Below are positions 18,521-26,670 of a stretch of DNA of 46,454 nt, piece after piece. Source of the DNA: Oligoflexia bacterium. GTDB lineage: Bacteria; Bdellovibrionota; UBA1018. The DNA lies in assembly GCA_903935335.1 (NCBI GenBank), contig CAIZRG010000040.1:1-46454 (forward strand). The letters are read 5' to 3'. A model generated the notes under the pieces. That model was not told where the DNA came from. It did no database searches and saw only the letters and a list, made by a program, of their open reading frames with translations. The number at the start of each line of letters is the position of its first letter. The first letter of the stretch is position 1. The position numbers were made by a program, and so were the translations under genes.

Positions 18521-20641
18521 CTATAGAATGCCCAAACTCAAAACTTTCAAACGTTTCATCCGATCTCTCAAATCAGCGGCTTTTTCAAATTGCATCGACT
18601 GAGCTGCTTCACGCATATCGTCTGACATTTTTTCAAGAACCTGAGATAACTCTTCAAACTTCGTAAAATAACTTCCAGCACAGTCTTTGATCTCTTTAAG
18701 TTGAGAGTCTGGGGAGCTCCACAAACTTTGTCCATGCCCAGAACCTGCGCCCGTGTGAAGAACTCTCTGAGCAAGCTGTGCTTTTTCCCTTGCTCGATTC
18801 TTCCGACCCGAACCTAAACTCCCCTGATCCGAAGGAGCCAATGGAGCTGGGACTGTCTTTTGAATCGTCTGAGGAATAATTCCATGAATCTGATTATAAC
18901 GGTCTTGAAGAACGCGTCGTCTCTCAGTTTCATCCATTGCTTTTTTCATACTCTGCGTCACCTGGTCAGCATACAAAATCACAAATCCATCAGCATTTCG
19001 GGCTGCCCGCCCAATTGTTTGAATGAGTGACCGATAGCTTCTCAAAAACCCTTCTTTATCAGCATCCAAAATGGCTACCAGTGAGACCTCCGGTAAGTCC
19101 AACCCCTCCCTCAAAAGGTTAATTCCAATTAAGACATCAAACCCCCCGAGTCTTAAATCTCTTAAAATCTCAATCCTCTCTAAGGTATCGATATCAGAAT
19201 GCAAGTATTTGACTCGAACATTTTGTTCCTGGTAATAACGAGCAAGATCTTCAGCTAACCGCTTAGTAAGAGTCGTCACTAAAACTCGTTCTTTCCGATC
19301 TGTTCGTTTCCGAATTTCTAATAATAAATCATTGACTTGAGAAGAGGCTTTTCTGACTTCAACAACAGGATCTAAAAGACCTGTGGGTCGAATGACTTGC
19401 TCAACAATCTCTCCCCCAGATCGACTGAGTTCATAATCTCCTGGTGTTGCTGAAACATAGATGGTTTTGACGATGGATTTTTCCCATTCTTGGAAATTGA
19501 GTGGCCGATTATCTAAGGCCGAAGGAAGCCTAAATCCATGATCCACCAATGTCATTTTCCGAGCTCGATCTCCCCGATACATCCCTCCAATTTGAGGAAC
19601 GGTGACATGACTTTCATCGACCATCAGGAGCCAATCCTTGGGGAAGTATTCAAGTAAAGTGGGTGGAGCACAACCCATTGACCTACCAGTTAAGTGCCTT
19701 GAATAGTTCTCAACCCCCTGACAATAGCCTAGCTCCTCCATCATCTCTAAATCATACAAAGTTCTTTGGGAAAGTCTTTGGGCTTCTAAGACCTTTCCCA
19801 AAGAGTTGAGCTGCTGTAAACGTTCTCGGAGCTCCACTCGAATGGTCTCAATCGCTCTTTTTCGATTTTCAAGGGTTGAAACATAATGACTCGCAGGATA
19901 GACAGTCACACGAGAGAGATTCTGAATTCGAACTCCTCTCAGAGGATCCATTTCTGCGAGAGATTCAATCTCATCTCCAAAAAACTCAACTCGAATGACT
20001 CGTTCTTCTTCATAAGAAGGAAAGATCTCTACCACATCCCCTCGAACTCGGAATGTTCCCCGATGAAAATCTACATCGTTTCGTTTATATTGAATTTCTA
20101 CTAGCTTTCTTAAAATATCCTGTCTCTTGATTTCTCGACCTGTCTCTAGATATAAAAGCATCCCTTCATAGGCCTCTGGGGAGCCTAAACCATAAATACA
20201 AGAAATCGATGACACGATAATCACATCACTTCTCTCCAAGAGAGAACGGGTTGCTGAGTGGCGCAATTTATCAATCTCATCGTTAATCTGAGAATCTTTT
20301 TCAATATAAGTATCCGTTTGAGGAAGATAAGCCTCCGGTTGATAGTAATCATAATAACTCACGAAATACTCAACCGCATTATTAGGGAAAAACTCACGAA
20401 ACTCCATAAAAAGCTGAGCAGCCAAAGTCTTATTATGACTTAAAATCAAGGTAGGTAAACCTATATGAGCAATCACGTTGGCCATCGTAAAAGTCTTTCC
20501 AGATCCCGTCACCCCTAAAAGAACCTGCGATTGTTTTTGATCTTTTAAGCCTTGAGTCAATCGCTCAATAGCTTGGGGCTGATCCCCAGTCGGACTAAAC
20601 GAAGTTTTCAATTCAAATTTACGATTAGAAAAAATTGCCAT
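18521..20641 (-). CDS. uvrB: Excinuclease ABC subunit B
   Basis: UvrB is the damage-verifying helicase of nucleotide excision repair; it loads from UvrA and recruits UvrC. The 706-residue protein (family about 670) shows [14 protein letters not shown], Walker [13 protein letters not shown] near residue 41, the beta-hairpin region [34 protein letters not shown], and helicase motifs V-VI ([20 protein letters not shown] and QTIGRAARN). The UVR helix that contacts UvrC is at the C-terminus ([18 protein letters not shown]). The extra length is a low-complexity Gly/Ser/Arg linker near residue 615. It lies 1.8 kb from uvrC on the same strand, but the plus-strand genes between separate the two. Confidence 0.97.
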   Translation of the reverse strand: MAIFSNRKFELKTSFSPTGDQPQAIERLTQGLKDQKQSQVLLGVTGSGKTFTMANVIAHIGLPTLILSHNKTLAAQLFMEFREFFPNNAVEYFVSYYDYYQPEAYLPQTDTYIEKDSQINDEIDKLRHSATRSLLERSDVIIVSSISCIYGLGSPEAYEGMLLYLETGREIKRQDILRKLVEIQYKRNDVDFHRGTFRVRGDVVEIFPSYEEERVIRVEFFGDEIESLAEMDPLRGVRIQNLSRVTVYPASHYVSTLENRKRAIETIRVELRERLQQLNSLGKVLEAQRLSQRTLYDLEMMEELGYCQGVENYSRHLTGRSMGCAPPTLLEYFPKDWLLMVDESHVTVPQIGGMYRGDRARKMTLVDHGFRLPSALDNRPLNFQEWEKSIVKTIYVSATPGDYELSRSGGEIVEQVIRPTGLLDPVVEVRKASSQVNDLLLEIRKRTDRKERVLVTTLTKRLAEDLARYYQEQNVRVKYLHSDIDTLERIEILRDLRLGGFDVLIGINLLREGLDLPEVSLVAILDADKEGFLRSYRSLIQTIGRAARNADGFVILYADQVTQSMKKAMDETERRRVLQDRYNQIHGIIPQTIQKTVPAPLAPSDQGSLGSGRKNRAREKAQLAQRVLHTGAGSGHGQSLWSSPDSQLKEIKDCAGSYFTKFEELSQVLEKMSDDMREAAQSMQFEKAADLRDRMKRLKVLSLGIL

Positions 20642-20671
20642 ATATCCCTATTTAGCCTAAATTAACCTCCT

Positions 20672-20869
20672 GTGACAAACCTGAACTATAAGCTCCATGA
20701 TCTCGAGTCTGTTCACATAGATTTCAAGATTGTTCTTCAATTCATCGAATCAAGCCATTCATTCCAAGAAGAGGAAAGACGAGTGGTTCTCTCTCAATTA
20801 AAAAAATCACTCAAGATTTTGAAAGAACACATTGATTTTCTTCAAATACAGGAAAACTATTCTAAATAA
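20672..20869 (+). CDS. Possible small helical protein
   Basis: This is a 65-residue frame with a GTG start (20672), just after an in-frame stop and with no ATG in the frame. The protein is wholly helical in character, with alternating charged and hydrophobic residues (EEERRVVLSQLKKSLKILK), and no cysteines. It sits alone between the uvrB start and the convergent transporter operon. There is no Shine-Dalgarno (the bases before GTG read ACCTCCT). The amino-acid pattern looks coding; the start does not. Confidence 0.4.
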   Translation: MTNLNYKLHDLESVHIDFKIVLQFIESSHSFQEEERRVVLSQLKKSLKILKEHIDFLQIQENYSK

Positions 20870-20907
20870 TCTCAGAAATTTTCTCGGTTTCCCCATCCTT
20901 TGATGCT

Positions 20908-21630
20908 TTAATCAGAAGTCGCTTGATTTAAAAACTGAGCAATTCTTTCTTTATTGTGCCCATCAAAAAAATCTTTCGTACTCTGATCCTCTAAAATAGA
21001 TCCGTGATCCAGAAATAAAACCCTCGTAGCTACTTCACGAACAAAGTTCATTTCGTGGGTGACAATCAAGATTGTAATCCCAGTCGAAGCTAAGCCTTTA
21101 ATCACTCTCAATACTTCCTGAACCATCTCTGGATCCAAAGCTGAAGTGGGCTCATCAAATAAGATCACTTCCGGATCCATCATTAAAGTTCTGGCAATTG
21201 CAATTCTTTGCTTTTCACCCCCAGAAAGAGTATGGGGATAAGCTTTTATTTTTTTTTCTAATCCCACCTGCCTGAGAAGTTGCTGGGCTTTTTCAAAAGC
21301 TTGAGATTCAGGCATTTTTTTCACTTTTTGAGGAGCATAGACGAGATTCTGAATGACACTCATATTGGAAAATAAGTGAAAATTTTGAAACACCATCCCC
21401 ACCTTTGTTCTGAGCTGCTGAACATTCGAATGAGTCACTTCAACTCCATCAATCCATACTTGCCCAGCTGTCGGCTCTTCTAACCGATTAATACATCGCA
21501 AGAAAGTCGATTTCCCACTTCCCGAGGAACCTAAAATAGCAACAATCTCAGCTTTATGAAGTTCAACAGATAAATGATTCAAAACTACATGATGGCCATA
21601 ATTTTTATTTAAATTCTTAATAACAATCAT
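20908..21630 (-). CDS. Polar amino-acid ABC transporter, ATP-binding subunit
   Basis: This 240-residue nucleotide-binding subunit of the GlnQ/HisP type powers import of a polar amino acid. Motifs in order: Walker A GSSGSGKST near residue 34, the Q-loop VGMVFQNFHLF, the signature TLSGGEKQR, Walker B VILFDEPTSALDPE and the H-loop VTHEM. Length and motif spacing are standard. It overlaps the permease gene by 14 nt, last in a three-gene operon. The substrate cannot be read from this subunit. Confidence 0.96.
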   Translation of the reverse strand: MIVIKNLNKNYGHHVVLNHLSVELHKAEIVAILGSSGSGKSTFLRCINRLEEPTAGQVWIDGVEVTHSNVQQLRTKVGMVFQNFHLFSNMSVIQNLVYAPQKVKKMPESQAFEKAQQLLRQVGLEKKIKAYPHTLSGGEKQRIAIARTLMMDPEVILFDEPTSALDPEMVQEVLRVIKGLASTGITILIVTHEMNFVREVATRVLFLDHGSILEDQSTKDFFDGHNKERIAQFLNQATSD

Positions 21631-22276
21631 AACTTAAACGTTTCTCAAGTAGCTTTGCAATCCCACTGAGCAGCAGGACTAAAAAATAATAACAAACAGC
21701 AGCCATCATCAGAGGCTCAAAATAAGAATAGGTCTCAGCTGCCACAAGCTGAGCTCTTCTCATGATATCAGCCTCTCCCAAAGTAGAAATCAAAGCAGTT
21801 TCCTTAAGCAAGTTAATAGCTTCGTTCACCAAGGCTGGTAAAATACCACGAAGAGCTTGAGGTAAAATAATATGAGCCATCATCAAAGAATAAGGAATAC
21901 CCAAAGCCTTAGCCGCTTCAAACTGTCCTTGATCAATTGTTTTAATGCCTGATCGAATAATTTCAGAAACATAAGCACCTGAATTCAATGAAAAAGCAAA
22001 TACGCCTGCCATTAAAGGAGAGATCTTATAGGAAACAAGGCTCGGTGCACCAAAATAAATAATACTGAGTTGAACAAGCATGGGAGTTCCCCGAAATACT
22101 GACGTATAAAACTGAGCAGCTCTCCTTGCAATCGTATATTCTCCCACCTTCATAAGAGCCAAACAAAGGCCCAAAACAACCCCCCCCAATAAGGAAAGCA
22201 GGGTATACTCAAGCGTGAGAAAAACTCCTTCCGAAACATAGCTCAACGTGGATAAAAAATGGTGTAATGAATCCAT
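21617..22276 (-). CDS. Polar amino-acid ABC transporter, permease
   Basis: This 219-residue inner-membrane permease of the HisMQ/GlnP family has about five spans (EYTLLSLLGGVVLGLCLALMK first). The family signature is visible as VSEIIRSGIKTIDQGQFEAAKALGI in pieces, with the coupling-helix EAAKALG block contacting the ATPase, and LPQALRGILPALVNE after it. The ATG follows the stop of the binding-protein gene directly. A single permease gene is present, so the transporter is probably a homodimer in the membrane. Confidence 0.95.
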   Translation of the reverse strand: MDSLHHFLSTLSYVSEGVFLTLEYTLLSLLGGVVLGLCLALMKVGEYTIARRAAQFYTSVFRGTPMLVQLSIIYFGAPSLVSYKISPLMAGVFAFSLNSGAYVSEIIRSGIKTIDQGQFEAAKALGIPYSLMMAHIILPQALRGILPALVNEAINLLKETALISTLGEADIMRRAQLVAAETYSYFEPLMMAAVCYYFLVLLLSGIAKLLEKRLSYDCY

Positions 22277-23083
22277 TTATTTTTTACCCAACCACTTCAG
22301 TCGAAGCTCTCGCATCTTTCCGTTCTTCCTTAAATTTTTAAGTTCAGCATTAAACTTCTCTTTCAAAAATTCAACTCTACCCACCACAGGATCTTTTGGA
22401 AATACAATCGCATAGCCATCACCCCTACTTCCTAAAACGAAAGATTTTAGAGAAGAATTCGCTTTCACAAATTCAGTAGCTTGTGACTCTTCCACTAAAA
22501 CTCCAAAAAGACGTTCTGATTTAAGTTCTTGAATCAAAATAGAGTTCTTCCCCAGAGCTACAACTTTTAAGTCAGGGTAGATCTGAGCCTTCAATTGAGC
22601 GAACTTTTCCATGGTGGTACCCAGCTGAACTCCAATTTTTTTTCCTTTGAAGTCTTCCTCTTTAGAAAACTGAGATTCTTTTTTTAAGATAAGAGCAAAA
22701 CCGCTTTTAAAATAAACATCACTAAAATCAACATTTTTCTTCCTGATCTCAGTGATCGTCATTCCAGACATAGCAAAATCAATTCGTCCATTTTGAATGG
22801 AAGGGATTAAAACACTAAAATCCATATCCTGAATGGACAAATCATAACCCAGTCGTCTAGCCACTTCTTGAGCTAAATCCACATCGAAACCCACAATTTT
22901 TCCGTCTTGCTTAAATTCGAATGGAGGATAATCAGCCGACAGCCCCAGGGTAAGAATAGGCCTGCTTTCAGATAAAGAACCATTGGAGGAAGTACAAGCA
23001 ACTTCTCCTAAGAAATTCATCCCTAGAATTAAAAAAAAGGCAATCTGACCCATTACTTTTTCAGTCATTTTTATCGTTTTCAT
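22277..23083 (-). CDS. Amino-acid ABC transporter substrate-binding protein
   Basis: This is a family-3 periplasmic binding protein of about 268 residues. I chose the ATG at 23083, preceded by AAGG about six bases away, rather than the farther in-frame start at 23146. The N-terminus is an export signal ending near LGEVACTSS; the lipobox match is weak, so it may be a lipoprotein or soluble. The mature protein shows LTLGLSADYPPFEF, GKIVGFDVDLAQEVARRLG, and the MSGMTITEIRKKNVDFSDVYF segment whose Arg binds the ligand alpha-carboxylate. It is first in the operon with the permease and ATPase. Specificity (Arg, Gln, His, Cys and so on) cannot be assigned. Confidence 0.93.
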   Translation of the reverse strand: MKTIKMTEKVMGQIAFFLILGMNFLGEVACTSSNGSLSESRPILTLGLSADYPPFEFKQDGKIVGFDVDLAQEVARRLGYDLSIQDMDFSVLIPSIQNGRIDFAMSGMTITEIRKKNVDFSDVYFKSGFALILKKESQFSKEEDFKGKKIGVQLGTTMEKFAQLKAQIYPDLKVVALGKNSILIQELKSERLFGVLVEESQATEFVKANSSLKSFVLGSRGDGYAIVFPKDPVVGRVEFLKEKFNAELKNLRKNGKMRELRLKWLGKK

Positions 23084-23154
23084 GTGAACCTTAAGAAGGT
23101 CATAACTGGATACTTCCTGTACTTCAAGAAAAATAGCCGCGTCCATTTTCTAGA

Positions 23155-23185
23155 TATGCATAAATATGCAATATTTTGCATATTT
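23155..23185. promoter_or_regulatory. TATGCA palindrome cluster, likely operator
   Basis: Two overlapping inverted repeats occur: TGCATA-AA-TATGCA (23157-23170) and AAATATGCA-ATATTT-TGCATATTT (23162-23170 and 23177-23185, 9-bp perfect arms). Three half-sites are present. It lies in the 150-bp gap between the transporter operon and the divergent receiver/HD-GYP gene, about 75 bp from the transporter start and 50 bp from the other. The TGnAT(A/T)4ATnCA shape is reminiscent of ARG boxes bound by ArgR, but this is resemblance only. Confidence 0.5.
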
Positions 23186-23234
23186 CAAGAAAATGATTTC
23201 CTCTCGCCTCTTTTTGAAAGTCTGATTATAATAA

Positions 23235-24644
23235 ATGAACATGTCGATCCTAAAAAAAACTCGAACACCCTTGATTGTAGATCCCGACCAAAAATTCCTG
23301 GACAGCCTACAAATTGCGGATCATCCGACCAAGATTCAACCCAAAGTAGCAATCAATGGAAGCGAAGCTCAACTCCTGCTCTCAGATGCCAATCAGAGTT
23401 TTTCTGCAGTCTTTCTGAACCCTAGGATTTCCTATCCGGGAGGAATCTCTGTCATTCGCTGCTCAAAACTCAATAAACCAGGAACCCCTATTTATCTCAT
23501 CTACGATGAAACACCTATTTTTAAGGACAGTGAACTCAAATCCCTAGGCATTCAAAAGCAAATTCCAAAGCCTTTGACGTTTGACGAAATTTTATCTTAC
23601 ATTGCTCCTGCAGCTCTGTATTTTAACTCTGATATGCTTGTAACCCATGTCAAGAAAGAAACGCTTCACCAGCTCGATACCTCAGTCACAGTGGAGGACT
23701 CAAAATTTGTATCCATCCGAGCTACTGATTTTCTCAGTGGTACAATCTGTTATTTTGACCTCTACGTTCGTCTGAACTCAAATAAATACGTCAAAATTGT
23801 TCAAGCTGGAGACCGATTCCAAACCGAACGAGTGACAGCTTACCTTGAAAAAGGAGTTCACTTCTTTTACATCAGCAAAGAGTCCCAAGAGTACTACCTT
23901 GGCTTTTGTGATCGCCTTTCGACATCTCTTCTCAAACGATCGGACATCCCTACAGAAATCAAAATGTCTCAAGTCATGAACCATGGGGAAGAAACTCTCA
24001 AGTTTCTTAAAACTCAAGGAATGAATGAAACAAATGTCAAATATGCAGCTCAATTTCTAGAGAATGTTCATAGCCTAGTCAAAACAATCAACCCAGGGAA
24101 AAGCCCTGTTTTAAAGAAATTTCTCACGGATATTACTTCTTATGACCACGCTGTGGGTGTAACCACCATTGCTGCTATGCTCATCCCAGGACTCGACATC
24201 ACCTCAGCCAGTCCTGTTGAAACCATTGGACTGGGGGCTTTTTTCCATGACATTGGTCTTACCAAGTTAGGAATTTCATCTGAAGACACTACAAAAATGA
24301 GCCCCGATGAATGGGAAAAATTTAAAACTCACCCCATTTTAGGCTCAGAAATCGTAAGCCACCTCGATGGCTTTAAACCGAGCGTCATTCAATCGGTTCT
24401 CCAACACCACGAAAGAAGAAACAAAAAAGGATTTCCTTTTCAACTAGGACCAGGAAGTATTAGTCTTATTTCTGAAATCATTGGCATTAGTGATGAATTT
24501 TTTAAAATTTTAATCAAACTCAAGGCGGGTGAAAAATTCGACTTACCACAGGAAATGAAGCAAAATATTTTTGACTGTTTTTCTCACAAACTTCTGATTG
24601 AGTTTAAAAATGTATTTTTCTTTACCGGATCGGGGAAAAAATGA
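23235..24644 (+). CDS. Degenerate receiver plus HD-GYP-like signalling protein
   Basis: HD-GYP domains break down cyclic di-GMP; this one is diverged. The 469-residue protein starts with a receiver-like domain (LIVDPDQKFLDSLQ, then AVFLNPRISYPGG where the phosphorylated Asp is Asn, then QIPKPLTFDEIL keeping the Lys). A middle region of about 130 residues is of unknown fold. The HD domain follows from about residue 290: YDHAVGV, FFHDIGLTKLGI (metal His-Asp kept, usual Lys lost), THPILGSEIV, and HHERRNKKGFPF where GYP is GFP. The usual DALTS-type tail is missing. Activity is uncertain; ligand sensing is possible. Its stop overlaps the next gene start by 4 nt. Confidence 0.85.
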   Translation: MNMSILKKTRTPLIVDPDQKFLDSLQIADHPTKIQPKVAINGSEAQLLLSDANQSFSAVFLNPRISYPGGISVIRCSKLNKPGTPIYLIYDETPIFKDSELKSLGIQKQIPKPLTFDEILSYIAPAALYFNSDMLVTHVKKETLHQLDTSVTVEDSKFVSIRATDFLSGTICYFDLYVRLNSNKYVKIVQAGDRFQTERVTAYLEKGVHFFYISKESQEYYLGFCDRLSTSLLKRSDIPTEIKMSQVMNHGEETLKFLKTQGMNETNVKYAAQFLENVHSLVKTINPGKSPVLKKFLTDITSYDHAVGVTTIAAMLIPGLDITSASPVETIGLGAFFHDIGLTKLGISSEDTTKMSPDEWEKFKTHPILGSEIVSHLDGFKPSVIQSVLQHHERRNKKGFPFQLGPGSISLISEIIGISDEFFKILIKLKAGEKFDLPQEMKQNIFDCFSHKLLIEFKNVFFFTGSGKK

Positions 24645-25357
24645 AAAAAAAACTGATCCTCTTTATTTCTGGACTGAGCTTGATTGGGATCACACAAAAC
24701 CCTCTCTACGCAGATGATGTTTACACGGTGATCGTAAAAAAGCAGGAAACCAAAAAAAAGACTCGCTGGACACTTTCAGATTGGCTAGAAACTCGAGATC
24801 GCATTCAACTCATGGACCTTTGGTTAGCCCTGCACTCTCCTACTCCCTATGAATTTTACTTAGGAGGTAACTATCAAATCAATCAAACCTCCTCAGGCAC
24901 CTCTTTTAATGCTTGGGAAGTCGATTTCACAGCCTTTGTAACGATCTTTGGACTCGAGGCTAAGTACGAGTCTTACACTGAGCCCAGATGGTATGGAATC
25001 TTTGATCTCAGAGTTTTTGGACTTCATGACCAGGGAACCAACATCACTTTGCAGGGTGGAGTTCGTGGGCAAAACACCACGACTGGAGAATCTTTCCGAA
25101 ATCCTTTATTAGGGATCAGCATCACTCTCTATTTAGCCAAACACTTTGGAATGGAAGGCCTCTACCGCCACTTCTTTGAATCAACACCCCATTCGTTCTC
25201 CAATACAAACACAAACCCAGGACAACCCAGTAACCGCTATCAGGCGGGGGCATTTCTGGATTTCAACTTTCTGCGCCTTTACGGAGATTACTATCAGGAA
25301 TTCAATAGCACCACTTCTGACTCAGGGACATTGCTAGGAACAAAACTGTATTTTTAG
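24641..25357 (+). CDS. Predicted outer-membrane beta-barrel protein
   Basis: I do not recognise a specific family. The 238-residue protein has a signal peptide (KKKLILFISGLSLIGITQ, cleavage near YADD), a basic segment (VKKQETKKKTRW), then alternating hydrophobic/polar strands rich in Tyr, Gly and Phe (for example YEFYLGGNYQIN, WYGIFDLRVFGLHD, GAFLDFNFLRLYGDYYQEF). It ends GTLLGTKLYF with a terminal Phe, the usual barrel-assembly signal. This supports an eight- to ten-strand outer-membrane barrel. The ATGA overlap couples it to the signalling protein, so the two are made together. Confidence 0.8.
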   Translation: MKKKLILFISGLSLIGITQNPLYADDVYTVIVKKQETKKKTRWTLSDWLETRDRIQLMDLWLALHSPTPYEFYLGGNYQINQTSSGTSFNAWEVDFTAFVTIFGLEAKYESYTEPRWYGIFDLRVFGLHDQGTNITLQGGVRGQNTTTGESFRNPLLGISITLYLAKHFGMEGLYRHFFESTPHSFSNTNTNPGQPSNRYQAGAFLDFNFLRLYGDYYQEFNSTTSDSGTLLGTKLYF

Positions 25358-25389
25358 TGAGTCAAGATGGGGCCTACTTCTTTCAAAAA

Positions 25390-26547
25390 TCAGGGAGGCT
25401 GAGTACAACCAATCTGACTTTGATTCGAAATGCACGTTTGGTTACCAATAGGCGTTGGATTAACATGAGGGCCCAATGCCTCTCCCAATGTATATGCTGC
25501 ATAAGAACACTGTTCAGGGGCAACGTTTCTCCAGTCATGAGATCCCGTGGTGCAACATGAAGAAGAAACAATCCTGTCACAACAAGTATTGACACTGGTA
25601 GTACTCCAATTTGCAACCTGCTGAGTGCCTGACGGACAGGTACTCCCAGAAAACTGACAAAACTTAATCCCAGAACTGTCAGTCACAGTTACCCCGCCAA
25701 TACTTTCACATGTAATAGGGGGTGAGGTAGGAGTTGAGGTAGGAGTTGAGGTAGGAGTTGAAGTAGGAGTTGAAGTAGGAATTGGCGTAGAGGTACCTGA
25801 TCCTGATGAACTTGCTAGCTGATAACCTCCATGAATACAAATCAAAGCACCACCTGCAAGGTCAGAATATTGTATCAACCCGTCATTGCTGCATGGAGAA
25901 CTCACAGAAAGGGTATTGTTAATCGGCAATGTCATCATACACCGCCCAGCTAGATTCACTCCTCCTAACTGACTACATACAGCATTGGTATCAATGGATG
26001 CAAAACAGCTATAAATGATATTTGAAGAATCAACACCCAGAATAAAACTTGCAGTCCTAGACAATACTTGACTCCGCCCTAAAAGATTGCTGGTAGAAAT
26101 AGAAATCTGCAAGTTTGCCAAGTGTGAGGTTAAAGTTTTAGGTGTACCCCCAACCATCAAAGAACTCGTCCCCAAAGAGGTATCCGGACCTACCCACTGC
26201 AATGAGTTAATCGTAACACTGCCCTTCTTTGTTCCTGGAGAGAGGGCAATTCCAATCACTGAAATACCTCCAGGTATCTCTTGAGGTAAAGCATTTGAAT
26301 CATATGTCATTCTAGTACTAGTAAAAGCACTGGTACATATCGATTGATTACTCAGGAGGCTATAAATTGAATTGACTATGTTTTGCAAATCGTTTCTTGA
26401 GTTTTGCTGAAGGTTTTGCCTCGCCATAAAATTAGTCGTACTTGCAACCCCACCCAAAAAAACACCTACTATCCCCATAGAAACCATAACCTCGATCAGA
26501 CTAAATCCAGATTTTTTTAATTTAATAAAAATAAAAATTTTTTTCAT
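25390..26547 (-). CDS. Pilin-like protein with Thr/Pro linker and Cys-rich C-terminus
   Basis: The N-terminus is a type IV prepilin: KKSG-FSLIEVMVSMGIVGVFLGG, with processing after Gly and Glu5 kept. At about 385 residues it is far longer than a typical pilin. After a central beta-rich domain comes a Cys module (CSQLGGVNLAGRCMMTLPI), a linker of repeated PTST units, and a C-terminal Cys-rich module with CPSGT, NTCCDR and SSCCTTGSHDWRNV. The start is the ATG at 26547 (TTG 26556 in frame). It is paralogous to the next gene upstream on the same strand, module for module. An exposed minor pilin or tip adhesin is likely (inference). No prepilin peptidase gene is in the window. Confidence 0.85.
   Translation of the reverse strand: MKKIFIFIKLKKSGFSLIEVMVSMGIVGVFLGGVASTTNFMARQNLQQNSRNDLQNIVNSIYSLLSNQSICTSAFTSTRMTYDSNALPQEIPGGISVIGIALSPGTKKGSVTINSLQWVGPDTSLGTSSLMVGGTPKTLTSHLANLQISISTSNLLGRSQVLSRTASFILGVDSSNIIYSCFASIDTNAVCSQLGGVNLAGRCMMTLPINNTLSVSSPCSNDGLIQYSDLAGGALICIHGGYQLASSSGSGTSTPIPTSTPTSTPTSTPTSTPTSPPITCESIGGVTVTDSSGIKFCQFSGSTCPSGTQQVANWSTTSVNTCCDRIVSSSCCTTGSHDWRNVAPEQCSYAAYTLGEALGPHVNPTPIGNQTCISNQSQIGCTQPP
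25724..25783 (-). repeat. Five 12-bp tandem repeats in the pilin linker
   Basis: On the plus strand the unit GAGGTAGGAGTT occurs at 25724, 25736 and 25748, then GAAGTAGGAGTT at 25760 and GAAGTAGGAATT at 25772. Translated on the minus strand it gives repeated PTST. Because 12 bp is four codons, gain or loss of units changes linker length without shifting the frame. Confidence 0.9.
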
Positions 26548-26563
26548 CAGTATCAATAAATTA

Positions 26564-26591
26564 TAGTTTTAAATTTATAATTTTAAAACTA
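26564..26591 (-). other. AT-rich hairpin between the two pilin genes
   Basis: TAGTTTTAAA (26564-26573) pairs perfectly with TTTAAAACTA (26582-26591) around eight bases. It lies 17 bp upstream of the second pilin start in the 123-bp gap. It could be an attenuator, RNA-processing site or promoter-associated element, and stems made only of A-T pairs arise easily in AT-rich DNA. No T-run marks a standard terminator. Confidence 0.4.
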
Positions 26592-26670
26592 CTTATTCTA
26601 TATAGTTTTTTAGTGCGCATACATCCCTATAACAACATTTCTAGACTCAACTCCATTATAGGAACAGTAG

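Noticed and set aside
25724..25783. CRISPR-like array
   Set aside because: The units are 12 bp, contiguous and in-frame coding repeats with no spacers.
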